A stretch of DNA of 64,000 nt, from contig NZ_VTUZ01000035.1 of the NCBI RefSeq assembly GCF_008369935.1, forward strand, positions 47,296-111,295, given 5' to 3'. This DNA comes from Paraburkholderia panacisoli (lineage in GTDB: Bacteria > Pseudomonadota > Gammaproteobacteria > Burkholderiales > Burkholderiaceae). Under the pieces are notes generated by a model that saw only the letters and a list, made by a program, of their open reading frames with translations, was not told where the DNA came from and searched no databases. The position numbers and the translations under genes were made by a program. Positions 24,309-32,973 of the stretch are shown one piece after another; position 1 is the stretch's first letter; every line of letters begins with the position of its first letter.

Positions 24309-25727
24309 ATGCTCACGACCATTGAACGCATCGAACACGACCTCCTCGGCGACCTCGCCGTACCGGCGGCAGCCTACTATGGTGTCCACACGCTGCGCGC
24401 ACTCGAGAATTTCCCCATCACGGGAATTCCTATTTCGGCTTATCCGAATCTCATCAACGCGCTTGCGAATGTTAAAGAGGCAGCAGCGCTGGCGAATTAC
24501 GACCTTGGGCTGCTCAGCGAGCTCAAGATGTCGGCTATCGTGCAAGCCTGCAGGCAGGTCCGCTCCGGTGTCGCACACGACCACTTCGTCGTGGACGTCA
24601 TTCAGGGCGGCGCCGGCACTTCAACCAACATGAACGCCAATGAGGTCATTGCCAATCTTGCTCTTGAACACCTCGGGCACCAACGAGGAGAGTACGACAT
24701 TCTTCATCCCAATGAGGACGTCAACCTTGGGCAAAGCACGAACGATGTATACCCGACCGCATTGAAAATCGCGACGTACGCGGGAATCATGCAACTGATA
24801 GAAGCAATGGCCGTGCTCCGCGCATCGTTCGAGCGCAAGGCTGAAGAATTCCGGGACGACCTGAAGATGGGGCGAACCCAACTTCAGGATGCAGTTCCCA
24901 TGACGTTGGGGCAGGAGTTCAGCACCTTTGCCGTCATGCTCGGAGAAGACGAGGAGCGTCTTAGGGAAGCGTCAAGGTTGATTTGCGAGATCAACCTGGG
25001 CGCAACAGCCATTGGCACGGGCATCAACACCCATCCCGAGTATGCACAAGTCGTCTGCCGTCACCTGAGCGACGTAACCGGAATTCCGCTCACGACTTCC
25101 CCCAACCTGGTGGAGGCGACCCAGGATGTCGGGTCATTTGTGCAGTTGTCTGGTGTGTTGAAACGTGTCGCGGTGAAACTGTCCAAGACGTGCAATGACC
25201 TCCGTCTTCTCTCAAGCGGCCCCCGTGCAGGTCTCGGGGAAATCAACCTGCCACCGGTTCAGGCCGGCTCCAGCATCATGCCGGGCAAGGTCAACCCTGT
25301 CATACCTGAGGTCGTCAACCAGATAGCGTTTGAGGTCATCGGTAATGACGTGACCGTCAGCTTTGCTGCGGAGGCCGGGCAGCTTCAACTCAACGCGTTC
25401 GAGCCTATCATCGCGCACAGCCTCTTCAAGAGTGTGGCCCATCTGCGGGCAGGATGTTTGACGCTGGCGTCGAGGTGCGTCGACGGAATCACCGCCAATC
25501 GGGACCGGCTGCGGTCAATCATTGAAAATTCGATCGGTATCGTGACGGCGCTTAACCCATACATAGGCTATACCCACGCGACGGATGTAGCACAGGAAGC
25601 GCTTGCATCCGGTCGAAGCGTGGCGGAGATAGTGGTTGGAAGAGGACTGCTGAGCCAGTCCCAGCTCGACGAGATTTTGCAGCCCGCCATGCTGACCCAG
25701 CCGAGGAAAATCGCGTCCGCGGCTTGA
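24309..25727 (+). CDS. aspA: aspartate ammonia-lyase
   Basis: A 472-residue member of the fumarase/aspartase superfamily. The superfamily signature GSSIMPGKVNPVIPE is present, with upstream conserved regions GGAGTSTNMNANEV and GRTQLQDAVPMTLGQE. Length and motifs fit aspartase, which converts L-aspartate to fumarate and ammonia; fumarase C also shares the motifs, but the amino-acid operon favours aspartase. It is the last gene of the symporter-racemase operon, 95 bases after the racemase, and would deliver fumarate to the citric acid cycle. Confidence 0.9.
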   Translation: MLTTIERIEHDLLGDLAVPAAAYYGVHTLRALENFPITGIPISAYPNLINALANVKEAAALANYDLGLLSELKMSAIVQACRQVRSGVAHDHFVVDVIQGGAGTSTNMNANEVIANLALEHLGHQRGEYDILHPNEDVNLGQSTNDVYPTALKIATYAGIMQLIEAMAVLRASFERKAEEFRDDLKMGRTQLQDAVPMTLGQEFSTFAVMLGEDEERLREASRLICEINLGATAIGTGINTHPEYAQVVCRHLSDVTGIPLTTSPNLVEATQDVGSFVQLSGVLKRVAVKLSKTCNDLRLLSSGPRAGLGEINLPPVQAGSSIMPGKVNPVIPEVVNQIAFEVIGNDVTVSFAAEAGQLQLNAFEPIIAHSLFKSVAHLRAGCLTLASRCVDGITANRDRLRSIIENSIGIVTALNPYIGYTHATDVAQEALASGRSVAEIVVGRGLLSQSQLDEILQPAMLTQPRKIASAA

Positions 25728-25817
25728 GGCTGGGCTGATCAAGTCCGCCATTCGTACGTTTCATGCGTTCTAGAGCTGACACGCATCGGGAAAGGCGAAG
25801 GACGATAAAGCAGCAAA

Positions 25818-25943
25818 CTCGACACGCCCCAGTTCGTCGCGGGCGGCGGCGACCGACAGTTGCGCTTCGGCGCGCTGCGCCGCGACCTCGCCGCGTAGCG
25901 CGCCGAGTGCGGCGTTCGCAGACGCGGAGACGCGCGCCCAGAC
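25818..25943 (-). pseudogene. fragment of a KfrA-like coiled-coil gene
   Basis: On the minus strand this stretch reads VWARVSASANAALGALRGEV and on through AAARDELGRVE. It matches a segment of the intact KfrA-like protein encoded at 50964-52019 (LWTRASASAGTALDPLRDEV and on to AAARDELARVE). Nucleotide similarity to 51606-51725 is also high. Only about 40 codons remain, with no start or end of the gene, so this is a scar of the same mobile module between aspA and mdcA. Confidence 0.7.
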
Positions 25944-26172
25944 AACCGGTTCGCGGTCGACGTGACGTCGCAGTCCGTTTAAGGGCACATCCGACTGCCG
26001 ACTGGGGAATACCACTAAGCGAGCAGCTCAAGCCATCCTCTCCCGTCCCGCCTCAGTTCCAGCGTTCAGCCGAAACGATCATTACCCTTGGGATAACGGA
26101 CTCGCCCTGAACGTGATTGAACCCTGTCCCCTCGCTCCATAGACTCGTTTCATGTCCAGAGCGAGAGCACCC

Positions 26173-27834
26173 ATGTCCAGTCAAAGCCCGTCTCACTCCC
26201 GCTGGGCCACGCGCCGTGCGGAAAAACATCGGCGCCTCGCGCGCGTTGCGTCGATCGCCGATGGCGTGGTATTGCCCACTACCCGTATCGTCGAAGTCCT
26301 GCAAAAGCTGATCGTTCCCGGAGACCGCGTGGTCGTCGAGGGCAACAACCAGAAGCAGGCGGACTTCCTGTCGCGCTCGCTGGCGAAGGTCGATCCGGAA
26401 CTCATCCATGACCTGCATCTGATCATCCCGAGCGTGAGCCGTGCCGAACATCTGGATCTGTTCGAACGCGGCATTGCCCGAAAGCTCGATTTCGCGTTCG
26501 CCGGCGCGCAAAGCCTGCGCATTTCGCAGTTCCTGCAAGACGGCATCCTCGAGATCGGTGCGATTCACACCTACATTGAGCTGTACGCGCGGCTCTATGT
26601 CGATCTGACGCCCAACGTCGTGCTGGTCGCCGGCTACAAGGCGGATCGCAATGGCAACCTCTACACCGGCGCGAGTACCGAAGACACCCCGGCGCTCGTC
26701 GAAGCCGCGGCGTTTCGCGATGGCATCGTGATCGCGCAGGTCAACGAGATCGTCGACGATCCGAAAGACCTGCCGCGCGTCGACATTCCCGGTTCGTGGA
26801 TCGACTTCGTGGTCCAGTCGGACAAGCCGTTCTTCATCGAGCCGCTGTTCACGCGTGACCCGCGCCTCATCACGCCGATCCATGTGTTGATGGCGATGAT
26901 GGCCATTCGTGGCATCTACGAGCGGCATCAGGTGCAGTCCCTCAATCACGGCATCGGGTTCAACACTGCGGCAATCGAACTGATCCTGCCGACCTACGGC
27001 GAAAAGCTCGGCCTCAAGGGCAAGATCTGCCGGCACTGGACGCTCAATCCGCATCCGACGCTGATCCCCGCGATCGAAACCGGCTGGGTCGACAGTGTGC
27101 ATTGCTTCGGCGGCGAGATGGGGATGGAAGCCTATGTCGCGCAACGGCCGGATATCTTCTTCACCGGCCGCGACGGTTCGATGCGCTCGAATCGCGCGAT
27201 GTGCCAGCTCGCGGGCCAATACGCCGTCGACATGTTCATCGGTTCGACGTTGCAGATGGACGGCGCAGGCAACTCGTCGACCGTCACGCACGGACGGCTC
27301 ACCGGCTTCGGCGGCGCGCCCAACATGGGCCACGACCCGCACGGCCGTCGCCATGCGACACCCGCCTGGCTCGATATGCTGGAAACCGACGACCCGCTCG
27401 AGCGCGGCCGCAAGCTCGTCGTACAAATGGTCGAGACGTTTCAGGCAGGCGGTCAACCGACCATCGTCGAGTCGATCGATGCGGTGGAAGTCGGACGCGA
27501 AACCGGCATGCCGATCGCACCGGTGATGATCTACGGCGACGACGTCACGCATGTGCTGACCGAGGAAGGCATCGCGTACCTGTACAAGGCGCGTTCGCTC
27601 GAGCATCGCAAGGAGATGATCGCGGCCATCGCGGGCGTAACGCCTATCGGCCTCACGAGCAGCGCGGAGAAACGGGCGGCGCTGCGGCGCGATGGTTTCC
27701 TCGCGCTGCCCGAGGACCTTGGCATTCATCGCAGTGAGGCGACCCGGTCGCTGCTCGCGGCGAAGAGCATGGCGGACCTCGTCGACTGGTCGGACGGACT
27801 GTATGAACCGCCCGCACGCTTTCGGAGCTGGTGA
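26173..27834 (+). CDS. mdcA: malonate decarboxylase, alpha subunit (acetyl-ACP:malonate ACP transferase)
   Basis: A 553-residue CoA-transferase-like subunit. It exchanges the acetyl group on the dedicated acyl carrier protein for malonate, the first step of the biotin-independent malonate decarboxylase cycle. The N-terminal RRAEKHRRLARVASIADGVV and the conserved GRLTGFGGAPNMGHDPHGR are diagnostic. The start at 26173 is preferred to 26152 because of a GCGAGAG run upstream. It opens the mdcABCDE-madLM-mdcH cluster and meets mdcB at its stop codon. Confidence 0.93.
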   Translation: MSSQSPSHSRWATRRAEKHRRLARVASIADGVVLPTTRIVEVLQKLIVPGDRVVVEGNNQKQADFLSRSLAKVDPELIHDLHLIIPSVSRAEHLDLFERGIARKLDFAFAGAQSLRISQFLQDGILEIGAIHTYIELYARLYVDLTPNVVLVAGYKADRNGNLYTGASTEDTPALVEAAAFRDGIVIAQVNEIVDDPKDLPRVDIPGSWIDFVVQSDKPFFIEPLFTRDPRLITPIHVLMAMMAIRGIYERHQVQSLNHGIGFNTAAIELILPTYGEKLGLKGKICRHWTLNPHPTLIPAIETGWVDSVHCFGGEMGMEAYVAQRPDIFFTGRDGSMRSNRAMCQLAGQYAVDMFIGSTLQMDGAGNSSTVTHGRLTGFGGAPNMGHDPHGRRHATPAWLDMLETDDPLERGRKLVVQMVETFQAGGQPTIVESIDAVEVGRETGMPIAPVMIYGDDVTHVLTEEGIAYLYKARSLEHRKEMIAAIAGVTPIGLTSSAEKRAALRRDGFLALPEDLGIHRSEATRSLLAAKSMADLVDWSDGLYEPPARFRSW

Positions 27835-28739
27835 TGCGCGAGAACCTCGCAATGAACGAAGCGCAGCCGCGCCGCCAGGAGCCGGACCTTGCCGGGCGTT
27901 ACGGCGCGCTGGTGGTCGCGGCGCTGATCGACGAAGTCACACTCGCCCCGAAACCCGGACTTGTCGATATCCGCAGCCAGGGCGCACATCACGATCTCGA
28001 CTGGAAGCTGATGTGCACATCGGCGCTGGCACTGCAGCCTACCTTCGCGGAACTGGCGCGGGCCGGGCTCGAAACGCGGCCGCTGTTCGCGCTGCGTGAA
28101 CGGATCGGCGCCATCGGACGCGACGGCGAAGCGCGCATGCTGGACGCAACGCACGGCGTGAATACCCATCGCGGCGCGATCTGGGCGCTCGGGCTGCTCG
28201 TGACCGCGGCGGCACGCGGACCGGACGACCTCGCGCCGGCAGCGGTCGCCGCGCGCGCCGGATCGATCGCGCGGATTGCCGACCGGCGCGCGCCGACGCG
28301 CACCGGCCACAAAGGCGAGCAGGCATGCCTCGACTACAACGTAGGCGGCGCACGCGGACAGGCACAGGCGGGCTTTCCGCACGTCGTGCAAGTGGCGCTG
28401 CCGGAGCTCGCTCGTTCACGCGGGCGCGGCGACAGCGAAACGGCCGCCCGCCTGAATGCGCTGATGGCCGTCATGGCGAGCCTCGACGACACCTGCGTGC
28501 TGGCGCGCGGTGGCCGCGGCGCGCTCGCCGAGATGCGGCGCGGCGCGCAAAGCGTGCTCGCGGACGGCGGCGCAGCGAGCCTCGCTGGCCGCCGGCAGTT
28601 GAAGGCACTCGACCGGCGTCTCGTCGAATTGCACGTCTCGCCTGGTGGCGCAGCCGATCTGCTCGCCGCCACCCTCTTTCTCGACCGGCTTCAAGCCAAC
28701 GCCCCTCATCGGTCCAAGCCTCTTACGACCAGGGCATAG
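27834..28739 (+). CDS. mdcB: triphosphoribosyl-dephospho-CoA synthase MdcB
   Basis: A 301-residue protein of the CitG/MdcB family that makes the 2'-(5''-triphosphoribosyl)-3'-dephospho-CoA precursor of the acyl carrier protein's prosthetic group from ATP and dephospho-CoA. Visible family features are APKPGLVDIRSQGAHHDLD, ATHGVNTHRGAIWALG and DTCVLARGG. The start overlaps the mdcA stop; a GTG three bases earlier or the ATG at 27852 are alternatives. The transferase MdcG, which attaches this cofactor, is not encoded nearby. Confidence 0.92.
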   Translation: MRENLAMNEAQPRRQEPDLAGRYGALVVAALIDEVTLAPKPGLVDIRSQGAHHDLDWKLMCTSALALQPTFAELARAGLETRPLFALRERIGAIGRDGEARMLDATHGVNTHRGAIWALGLLVTAAARGPDDLAPAAVAARAGSIARIADRRAPTRTGHKGEQACLDYNVGGARGQAQAGFPHVVQVALPELARSRGRGDSETAARLNALMAVMASLDDTCVLARGGRGALAEMRRGAQSVLADGGAASLAGRRQLKALDRRLVELHVSPGGAADLLAATLFLDRLQANAPHRSKPLTTRA

Positions 28740-28747
28740 GAACGCAC

Positions 28748-29056
28748 ATGGAAACTATCGTCCTCGAATTCCCGGCCGGGCAACCCGCGCAAGGTCGCGC
28801 GGTGGCCGGCGTGGTCGCCTCGGGCGACCTCGAAGTCCTACTCGAAGCCAACACCGCGCAGCGCACCGTGGTGAACATCACCACTTCTGTCGACGGCAAG
28901 AGCCGCGTATGGGAAGCCGTGCTCGCGCGCATTTTCGGCGATAGCTCACTGCCGGCCATGAAGCTCGAAATCAACGATTCCGGCGCGACGCCCGGGGTCG
29001 TGCAAATACGTATCGGACAGGTACTCGAACAACTGCAATCAACCGGCGGAGCATAA
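28748..29056 (+). CDS. mdcC: malonate decarboxylase acyl carrier protein (delta subunit)
   Basis: A 102-residue acyl carrier protein. The prosthetic-group serine is recognisable as Ser25 in GVVASGDLEVLLE, the same motif and residue number as in other MdcC proteins. It carries acetyl and malonyl thioesters between the alpha subunit and the beta-gamma decarboxylase. The gene lies eight bases after mdcB and two bases before mdcD. Confidence 0.94.
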   Translation: METIVLEFPAGQPAQGRAVAGVVASGDLEVLLEANTAQRTVVNITTSVDGKSRVWEAVLARIFGDSSLPAMKLEINDSGATPGVVQIRIGQVLEQLQSTGGA

Positions 29057-29058
29057 CG

Positions 29059-29907
29059 ATGACCGATACCCAGCAATTGCTCGAGCGTCAGAGCTTCATC
29101 GAACTCGATGCGCGCAGCCGGGCCAGCAGGCTGCTTGACCCGGGCACCTTTCGCGAGCTGCTCGATCCGTTCGACCGCATACGCTCGCCATGGCTCGCCC
29201 GGCAAGGCATCGTGACCCAGGCTGACGACGGCACTGTTGTCGCCAAAGGCGAGCTCGATGGACAACCAGCGGTCGTGCTCGCAGTCGATGGCGGCTACCA
29301 GGGTGGCAGCATGGGTGAAGTGTCGGCGGCGAAGATCGCGGGCAGCCTCGAACTGGCCGCCGACGACAACCGCAACGGCATCCCGACCCGGGCGGTGATT
29401 CTCTTCGAGACGGGTGGCGTGCGCCTGCAGGAAGCGAACCTCGGGCTCGCCGCGATCGCGGAGATTCACGCGGCGATCGCCGACCTGCGGCGCTATCAGC
29501 CGGTGATCGGCATCACCGCCGGCCCGATTGGCTGTTACGGCGGCATGTCGATCTCGGCGGGACTGTGCAGCTATCTGATCGGTACGCGCGAAGCGCGTCT
29601 TGGACTGAACGGACCGGCGGTGATCGAGCAGGAAGCGGGCATCGTGGAATTCGACTCGCGCGATCGTCCGATGATCTGGAGCTTCACCGGTTGCGAACAG
29701 CGCCATCGCACGGGCCTCGTCGACGTGTACGCCGCCGACGACACCGATGCGATCCGCGCGGCCGTCATCGACCTGTTTCGCACGGGACGTCCGCAAACGT
29801 GCCGCAGCGAACGCGTCGCAGGCTTTTTGCAGCGGCTTTCGGAAATCGATCCGGGCGTGCAGGCGACGCCGGAACACGTGACCGCCATCTACGGCAAGGG
29901 GTTTTAG
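29059..29907 (+). CDS. mdcD: malonate decarboxylase, beta subunit
   Basis: A 282-residue carboxyltransferase-like (crotonase fold) subunit that, with MdcE, decarboxylates malonyl-ACP to acetyl-ACP. Conserved stretches are GGYQGGSMGEVSAAKIAGSL and ITAGPIGCYGGMSISAGLC, which build the oxyanion hole. It starts two bases after mdcC and ends two bases before mdcE. Confidence 0.94.
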   Translation: MTDTQQLLERQSFIELDARSRASRLLDPGTFRELLDPFDRIRSPWLARQGIVTQADDGTVVAKGELDGQPAVVLAVDGGYQGGSMGEVSAAKIAGSLELAADDNRNGIPTRAVILFETGGVRLQEANLGLAAIAEIHAAIADLRRYQPVIGITAGPIGCYGGMSISAGLCSYLIGTREARLGLNGPAVIEQEAGIVEFDSRDRPMIWSFTGCEQRHRTGLVDVYAADDTDAIRAAVIDLFRTGRPQTCRSERVAGFLQRLSEIDPGVQATPEHVTAIYGKGF

Positions 29908-29909
29908 TC

Positions 29910-30725
29910 ATGAGCACACCAGAGCTTTCCGCGCGCGGCGCAGTCTGGCTGGACGCACTCACCTGCAGCGCGCCGTTGCAGCCGGGCTATCCGCCGTCAG
30001 TGCGGGTCGTCGATGCGCGGCTTGGCGAGCATTCCGCGCGCTACGTCGCGGTGGTGCCGGACCCAGACAACCCGTTCCCTCGCGCACGTGGCGGCGAGGT
30101 CGGCCTTATCGAGGGATGGGAGATTGCGCGGGCGGTGCGCGAAGTGGTCGATGCCGATGCCGGGCGTAACGAGAAACGCGCGATCGTCGCGATCGTCGAC
30201 GTCGCGAGTCAGGCGTATGGACGACGCGAGGAAGCCTATGGCATCCATCAGGCGCTCGCCGGGGCCGCTGACGCGTACGCTAGCGCGCGTTTAGCGGGTC
30301 ATCCGGTGATCGGGCTGATCGTCGGGCGCGCGATGTCCGGAGCGTTTCTCGCACACGGCTACCAGGCCAACCGCCTGCTCGCACTCGGCGATTCGCAGGT
30401 CATGGTCCACGCCATGGGCAAGGAATCTGCCGCCCGCATAACGCTGCGCTCAGTGGCCGATCTCGAAGCGTTCACCGCGCACGTGCCGCCAATGGCCTAC
30501 GACATCGACAACTATGCGTCGCTAGGGCTGCTGTGGAAGTTGCTTGGCGTGCGCAACGCCAATGCGCCGACTGCGGCCGATCAAGCCAGCGTCGAAAAAG
30601 CGCTGCAAGACGCGTTCGACGACATCCGCGCCGATCCGTCGCGCGGCCTCGACGGGCGGCTTCACAGCGCCCACCGCGCCGCGTCGGTAACGGTGCGCCA
30701 GAAGTTGCGCGAGCAATGGCGATGA
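29910..30725 (+). CDS. mdcE: malonate decarboxylase, gamma subunit
   Basis: A 271-residue partner of MdcD. Typical segments are DPDNPFPRARGGEVGLIEGW, VDVASQAYGRREEAYGIHQA and GRAMSGAFLAHGYQANRL. Together with the beta subunit it forms the malonyl-ACP decarboxylase. In many clusters mdcG follows immediately; here there are only 92 bases and then madL. Confidence 0.94.
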   Translation: MSTPELSARGAVWLDALTCSAPLQPGYPPSVRVVDARLGEHSARYVAVVPDPDNPFPRARGGEVGLIEGWEIARAVREVVDADAGRNEKRAIVAIVDVASQAYGRREEAYGIHQALAGAADAYASARLAGHPVIGLIVGRAMSGAFLAHGYQANRLLALGDSQVMVHAMGKESAARITLRSVADLEAFTAHVPPMAYDIDNYASLGLLWKLLGVRNANAPTAADQASVEKALQDAFDDIRADPSRGLDGRLHSAHRAASVTVRQKLREQWR

Positions 30726-30817
30726 ATCCGCCCTGACCTCGGCCACATGCAGCGCAGCGCGTCGCAACTTGTTATCGATTCGCCGTAAGCCAATAGAGCA
30801 AATTCAGGAGACAGCAC

Positions 30818-31213
30818 ATGATCATCTACGGAACCGCACTGCTTGCGTTCTGCCATCTGGCGGGACTCTTTCTCGGCGATCTGCTCGGGCTCGCGATCGG
30901 CGTCAAGACGAATGTCGGCGGCGTCGGCATCGCGATGCTGTTGCTGATTTTCCTGCGCCTCTATCTGCACAAGAAGGGGCTGCTGCCTAAGGAAACCGAA
31001 GCGGGCGTGGGCTTCTGGGGGGCGATGTATATCCCCGTGGTGGTCGCAATGGCCGCCAACCAGAACGTCGTTGCAGCGCTCAAGGGCGGCCCGGTCGCGC
31101 TGCTGTCGGCACTCGGCGCCGCCGCCGTCTGCGCGTGCTGCATCGCCGTCCTTGCCCGTACCGGTCGCGACAACACCTCGTTCGTGAACGCCCCGCAACT
31201 CGAAGAGATCTGA
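30818..31213 (+). CDS. madL: malonate transporter, MadL subunit
   Basis: A 131-residue membrane protein with about four hydrophobic segments. The opening IIYGTALLAFCHLAGLFLGD and the loop GVKTNVGGVGIAML are typical of MadL, the smaller subunit of the sodium-dependent malonate carrier. A well placed AGGAGACAGC run precedes the start. madM follows after 14 bases. Confidence 0.92.
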   Translation: MIIYGTALLAFCHLAGLFLGDLLGLAIGVKTNVGGVGIAMLLLIFLRLYLHKKGLLPKETEAGVGFWGAMYIPVVVAMAANQNVVAALKGGPVALLSALGAAAVCACCIAVLARTGRDNTSFVNAPQLEEI

Positions 31214-31227
31214 AGCAGGAGTCCATC

Positions 31228-31995
31228 ATGTTGCACATGCTCGAAAAAGTATTCGTTCAGAACGGCCTCGTGACTTCGTTCGCGCTGGTGGGTCTCATCA
31301 TGTGGGTGTCGTCGTTGATTTCGCGCAAGCTGACGTTCGGGCGCGTGCACGGCTCCGCCATCGCGATCGTGATCGGCCTCGCGCTCGCCTATTTCGGCGG
31401 TCTCTTCACAGGCGGCCAGAAAGGTCTCGCGGACTTGCCGCTCTTCACGGGAGTGGGCCTGATGGGCGGCGCGATGCTGCGCGATTTCGCGATCGTCGCC
31501 ACCGCGTTCGAGGTGCAGGCCGACGAGGCACGTAAGGCCGGGCTCATCGGCGTGGTATCGCTGCTGCTCGGAACCCTGTTGCCGTTCATTGTCGGCGCGA
31601 GCATCGCTCATGCGTTCGGCTACACCGACGCGGTCAGCATGACGACCATCGGTGCAGGCGCGGTCACTTATATCGTCGGCCCGGTGACCGGCGCGGCGAT
31701 CGGCGCGAGCTCCGACGTGATTGCGCTCAGCATCGCGGCCGGGCTGATCAAGGCGATCATCGTGATGATCGGCACGCCGATCGCGGCCGGCTTCATGGGA
31801 CTGAAGACACCACGCTCCGCGATGATCTTCGGCGGCCTCGCGGGCACGGTAAGCGGCGTGAGCGCCGGGCTCGCCGCGACCGACCGGCGGCTCGTGCCGT
31901 ATGGCGCACTGATCGCGACGTTTCACACGGGCATCGGCTGCCTGCTCGGACCCTCGCTGCTGTTCTTTGCGACGAGGGCCTTGGTAGGCTCGTGA
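31228..31995 (+). CDS. madM: malonate transporter, MadM subunit
   Basis: A 255-residue membrane protein with about eight hydrophobic segments, the larger subunit of the MadLM malonate carrier. Conserved segments are GVGLMGGAMLRDFAIVATA and MTTIGAGAVTYIVGPVTG. CAGGAGTCC precedes the ATG. Placement between mdcE and mdcH ties uptake to breakdown. Confidence 0.92.
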   Translation: MLHMLEKVFVQNGLVTSFALVGLIMWVSSLISRKLTFGRVHGSAIAIVIGLALAYFGGLFTGGQKGLADLPLFTGVGLMGGAMLRDFAIVATAFEVQADEARKAGLIGVVSLLLGTLLPFIVGASIAHAFGYTDAVSMTTIGAGAVTYIVGPVTGAAIGASSDVIALSIAAGLIKAIIVMIGTPIAAGFMGLKTPRSAMIFGGLAGTVSGVSAGLAATDRRLVPYGALIATFHTGIGCLLGPSLLFFATRALVGS

Positions 31996-32029
31996 TAGCA
32001 GGGGCAGAGAGAATCCTGATGTCCGCTCC

Positions 32030-32962
32030 ATGAACATCCTCTTCACCTTTCCCGGCCAGGGCTCGCAAAAGTGCGGCATGCTGCACGCGCTACCGGATGA
32101 CGTCGAAGCGGCTCGCACGATCGAAGAGGCCAGCGACACGTTGGGCTACGACGTCCGGTCCCTCGACGACGCGGACTCGCTACGCTCCACCATCGCCGTG
32201 CAACTGTGTCTGCTGGTGGCGGGCGTTGCCCAGGCGCGCATATTCAGCGCCAGTGGCCATGAGCCCGACATGGTCGGGGGGCTTTCGATCGGCGCGTACC
32301 CGGCTGCGGTGACCGCCGGCGCCCTGCCCTTCGCCGATGCCGTCAGGCTCGTCGCGTTGCGCGGCCAGTTGATGGAACACGCTTACCCCAGCGGCTACGG
32401 GATGATGGCGATCGTCGGCCTCGAGCAGCGCTCGCTCGAACCCTTGATCGCGCAAGTCAACAGCACGGTCACGCCCGTCTTTCTGGCCAACATCAACGCC
32501 GAGACGCAGATGGTGGTCGCGGGCAGCGACGGCGCGATGCGCGAACTCGCGGCCTTGGCAGTCGAACGTGGCGCGCAACGTTGCGAACGTCTCGACGTGC
32601 CCGTGCCGTCGCATTGCGCACTGCTCGACGAGCCGGCGGCCGCGCTCGCCGATGCGTTCGAAGAGGTTGTCCTGCGTGCGCCTCGCGCCGTGTATCTGAG
32701 CAGCAGCGCCGCCCGCCCGCTCTTCGACGGCCCACGCATCGCGGCCGACCTTGCCGGCAACATGGCGCGCCAGGTACGCTGGTCCGACACGATGCGGCTC
32801 GCGTGGGAGCGAGGCGCCCGCCTCGCGATCGAGATGCCGCCCGGCAACGTGCTGACCCGCTTGACCGGCGCGGCATTCAGCCAGGGCATTGCGGCAAGCT
32901 GCAGCGACACCGCGCTGCCGGACCTTCGCGTGCTGATTGAGCGCGAGCGGGCGCGCGACTGA
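32030..32962 (+). CDS. mdcH: malonate decarboxylase, epsilon subunit (malonyl-CoA:ACP transacylase)
   Basis: A 310-residue acyltransferase of the FabD fold. The opening FTFPGQGSQKCGML and the nucleophile motif GGLSIGAYPAAV are present. MdcH loads the resting acyl carrier protein with malonyl from malonyl-CoA to start the cycle. It is the last gene of the cluster and converges with mdcR with 11 bases between the stops. Confidence 0.93.
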   Translation: MNILFTFPGQGSQKCGMLHALPDDVEAARTIEEASDTLGYDVRSLDDADSLRSTIAVQLCLLVAGVAQARIFSASGHEPDMVGGLSIGAYPAAVTAGALPFADAVRLVALRGQLMEHAYPSGYGMMAIVGLEQRSLEPLIAQVNSTVTPVFLANINAETQMVVAGSDGAMRELAALAVERGAQRCERLDVPVPSHCALLDEPAAALADAFEEVVLRAPRAVYLSSSAARPLFDGPRIAADLAGNMARQVRWSDTMRLAWERGARLAIEMPPGNVLTRLTGAAFSQGIAASCSDTALPDLRVLIERERARD

Positions 32963-32973
32963 CGGCTCAAATC

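Noticed and set aside
26053..27852. Long antisense open frame opposite mdcA
   Set aside because: The sense strand clearly encodes MdcA; the antisense product has no recognisable domain.
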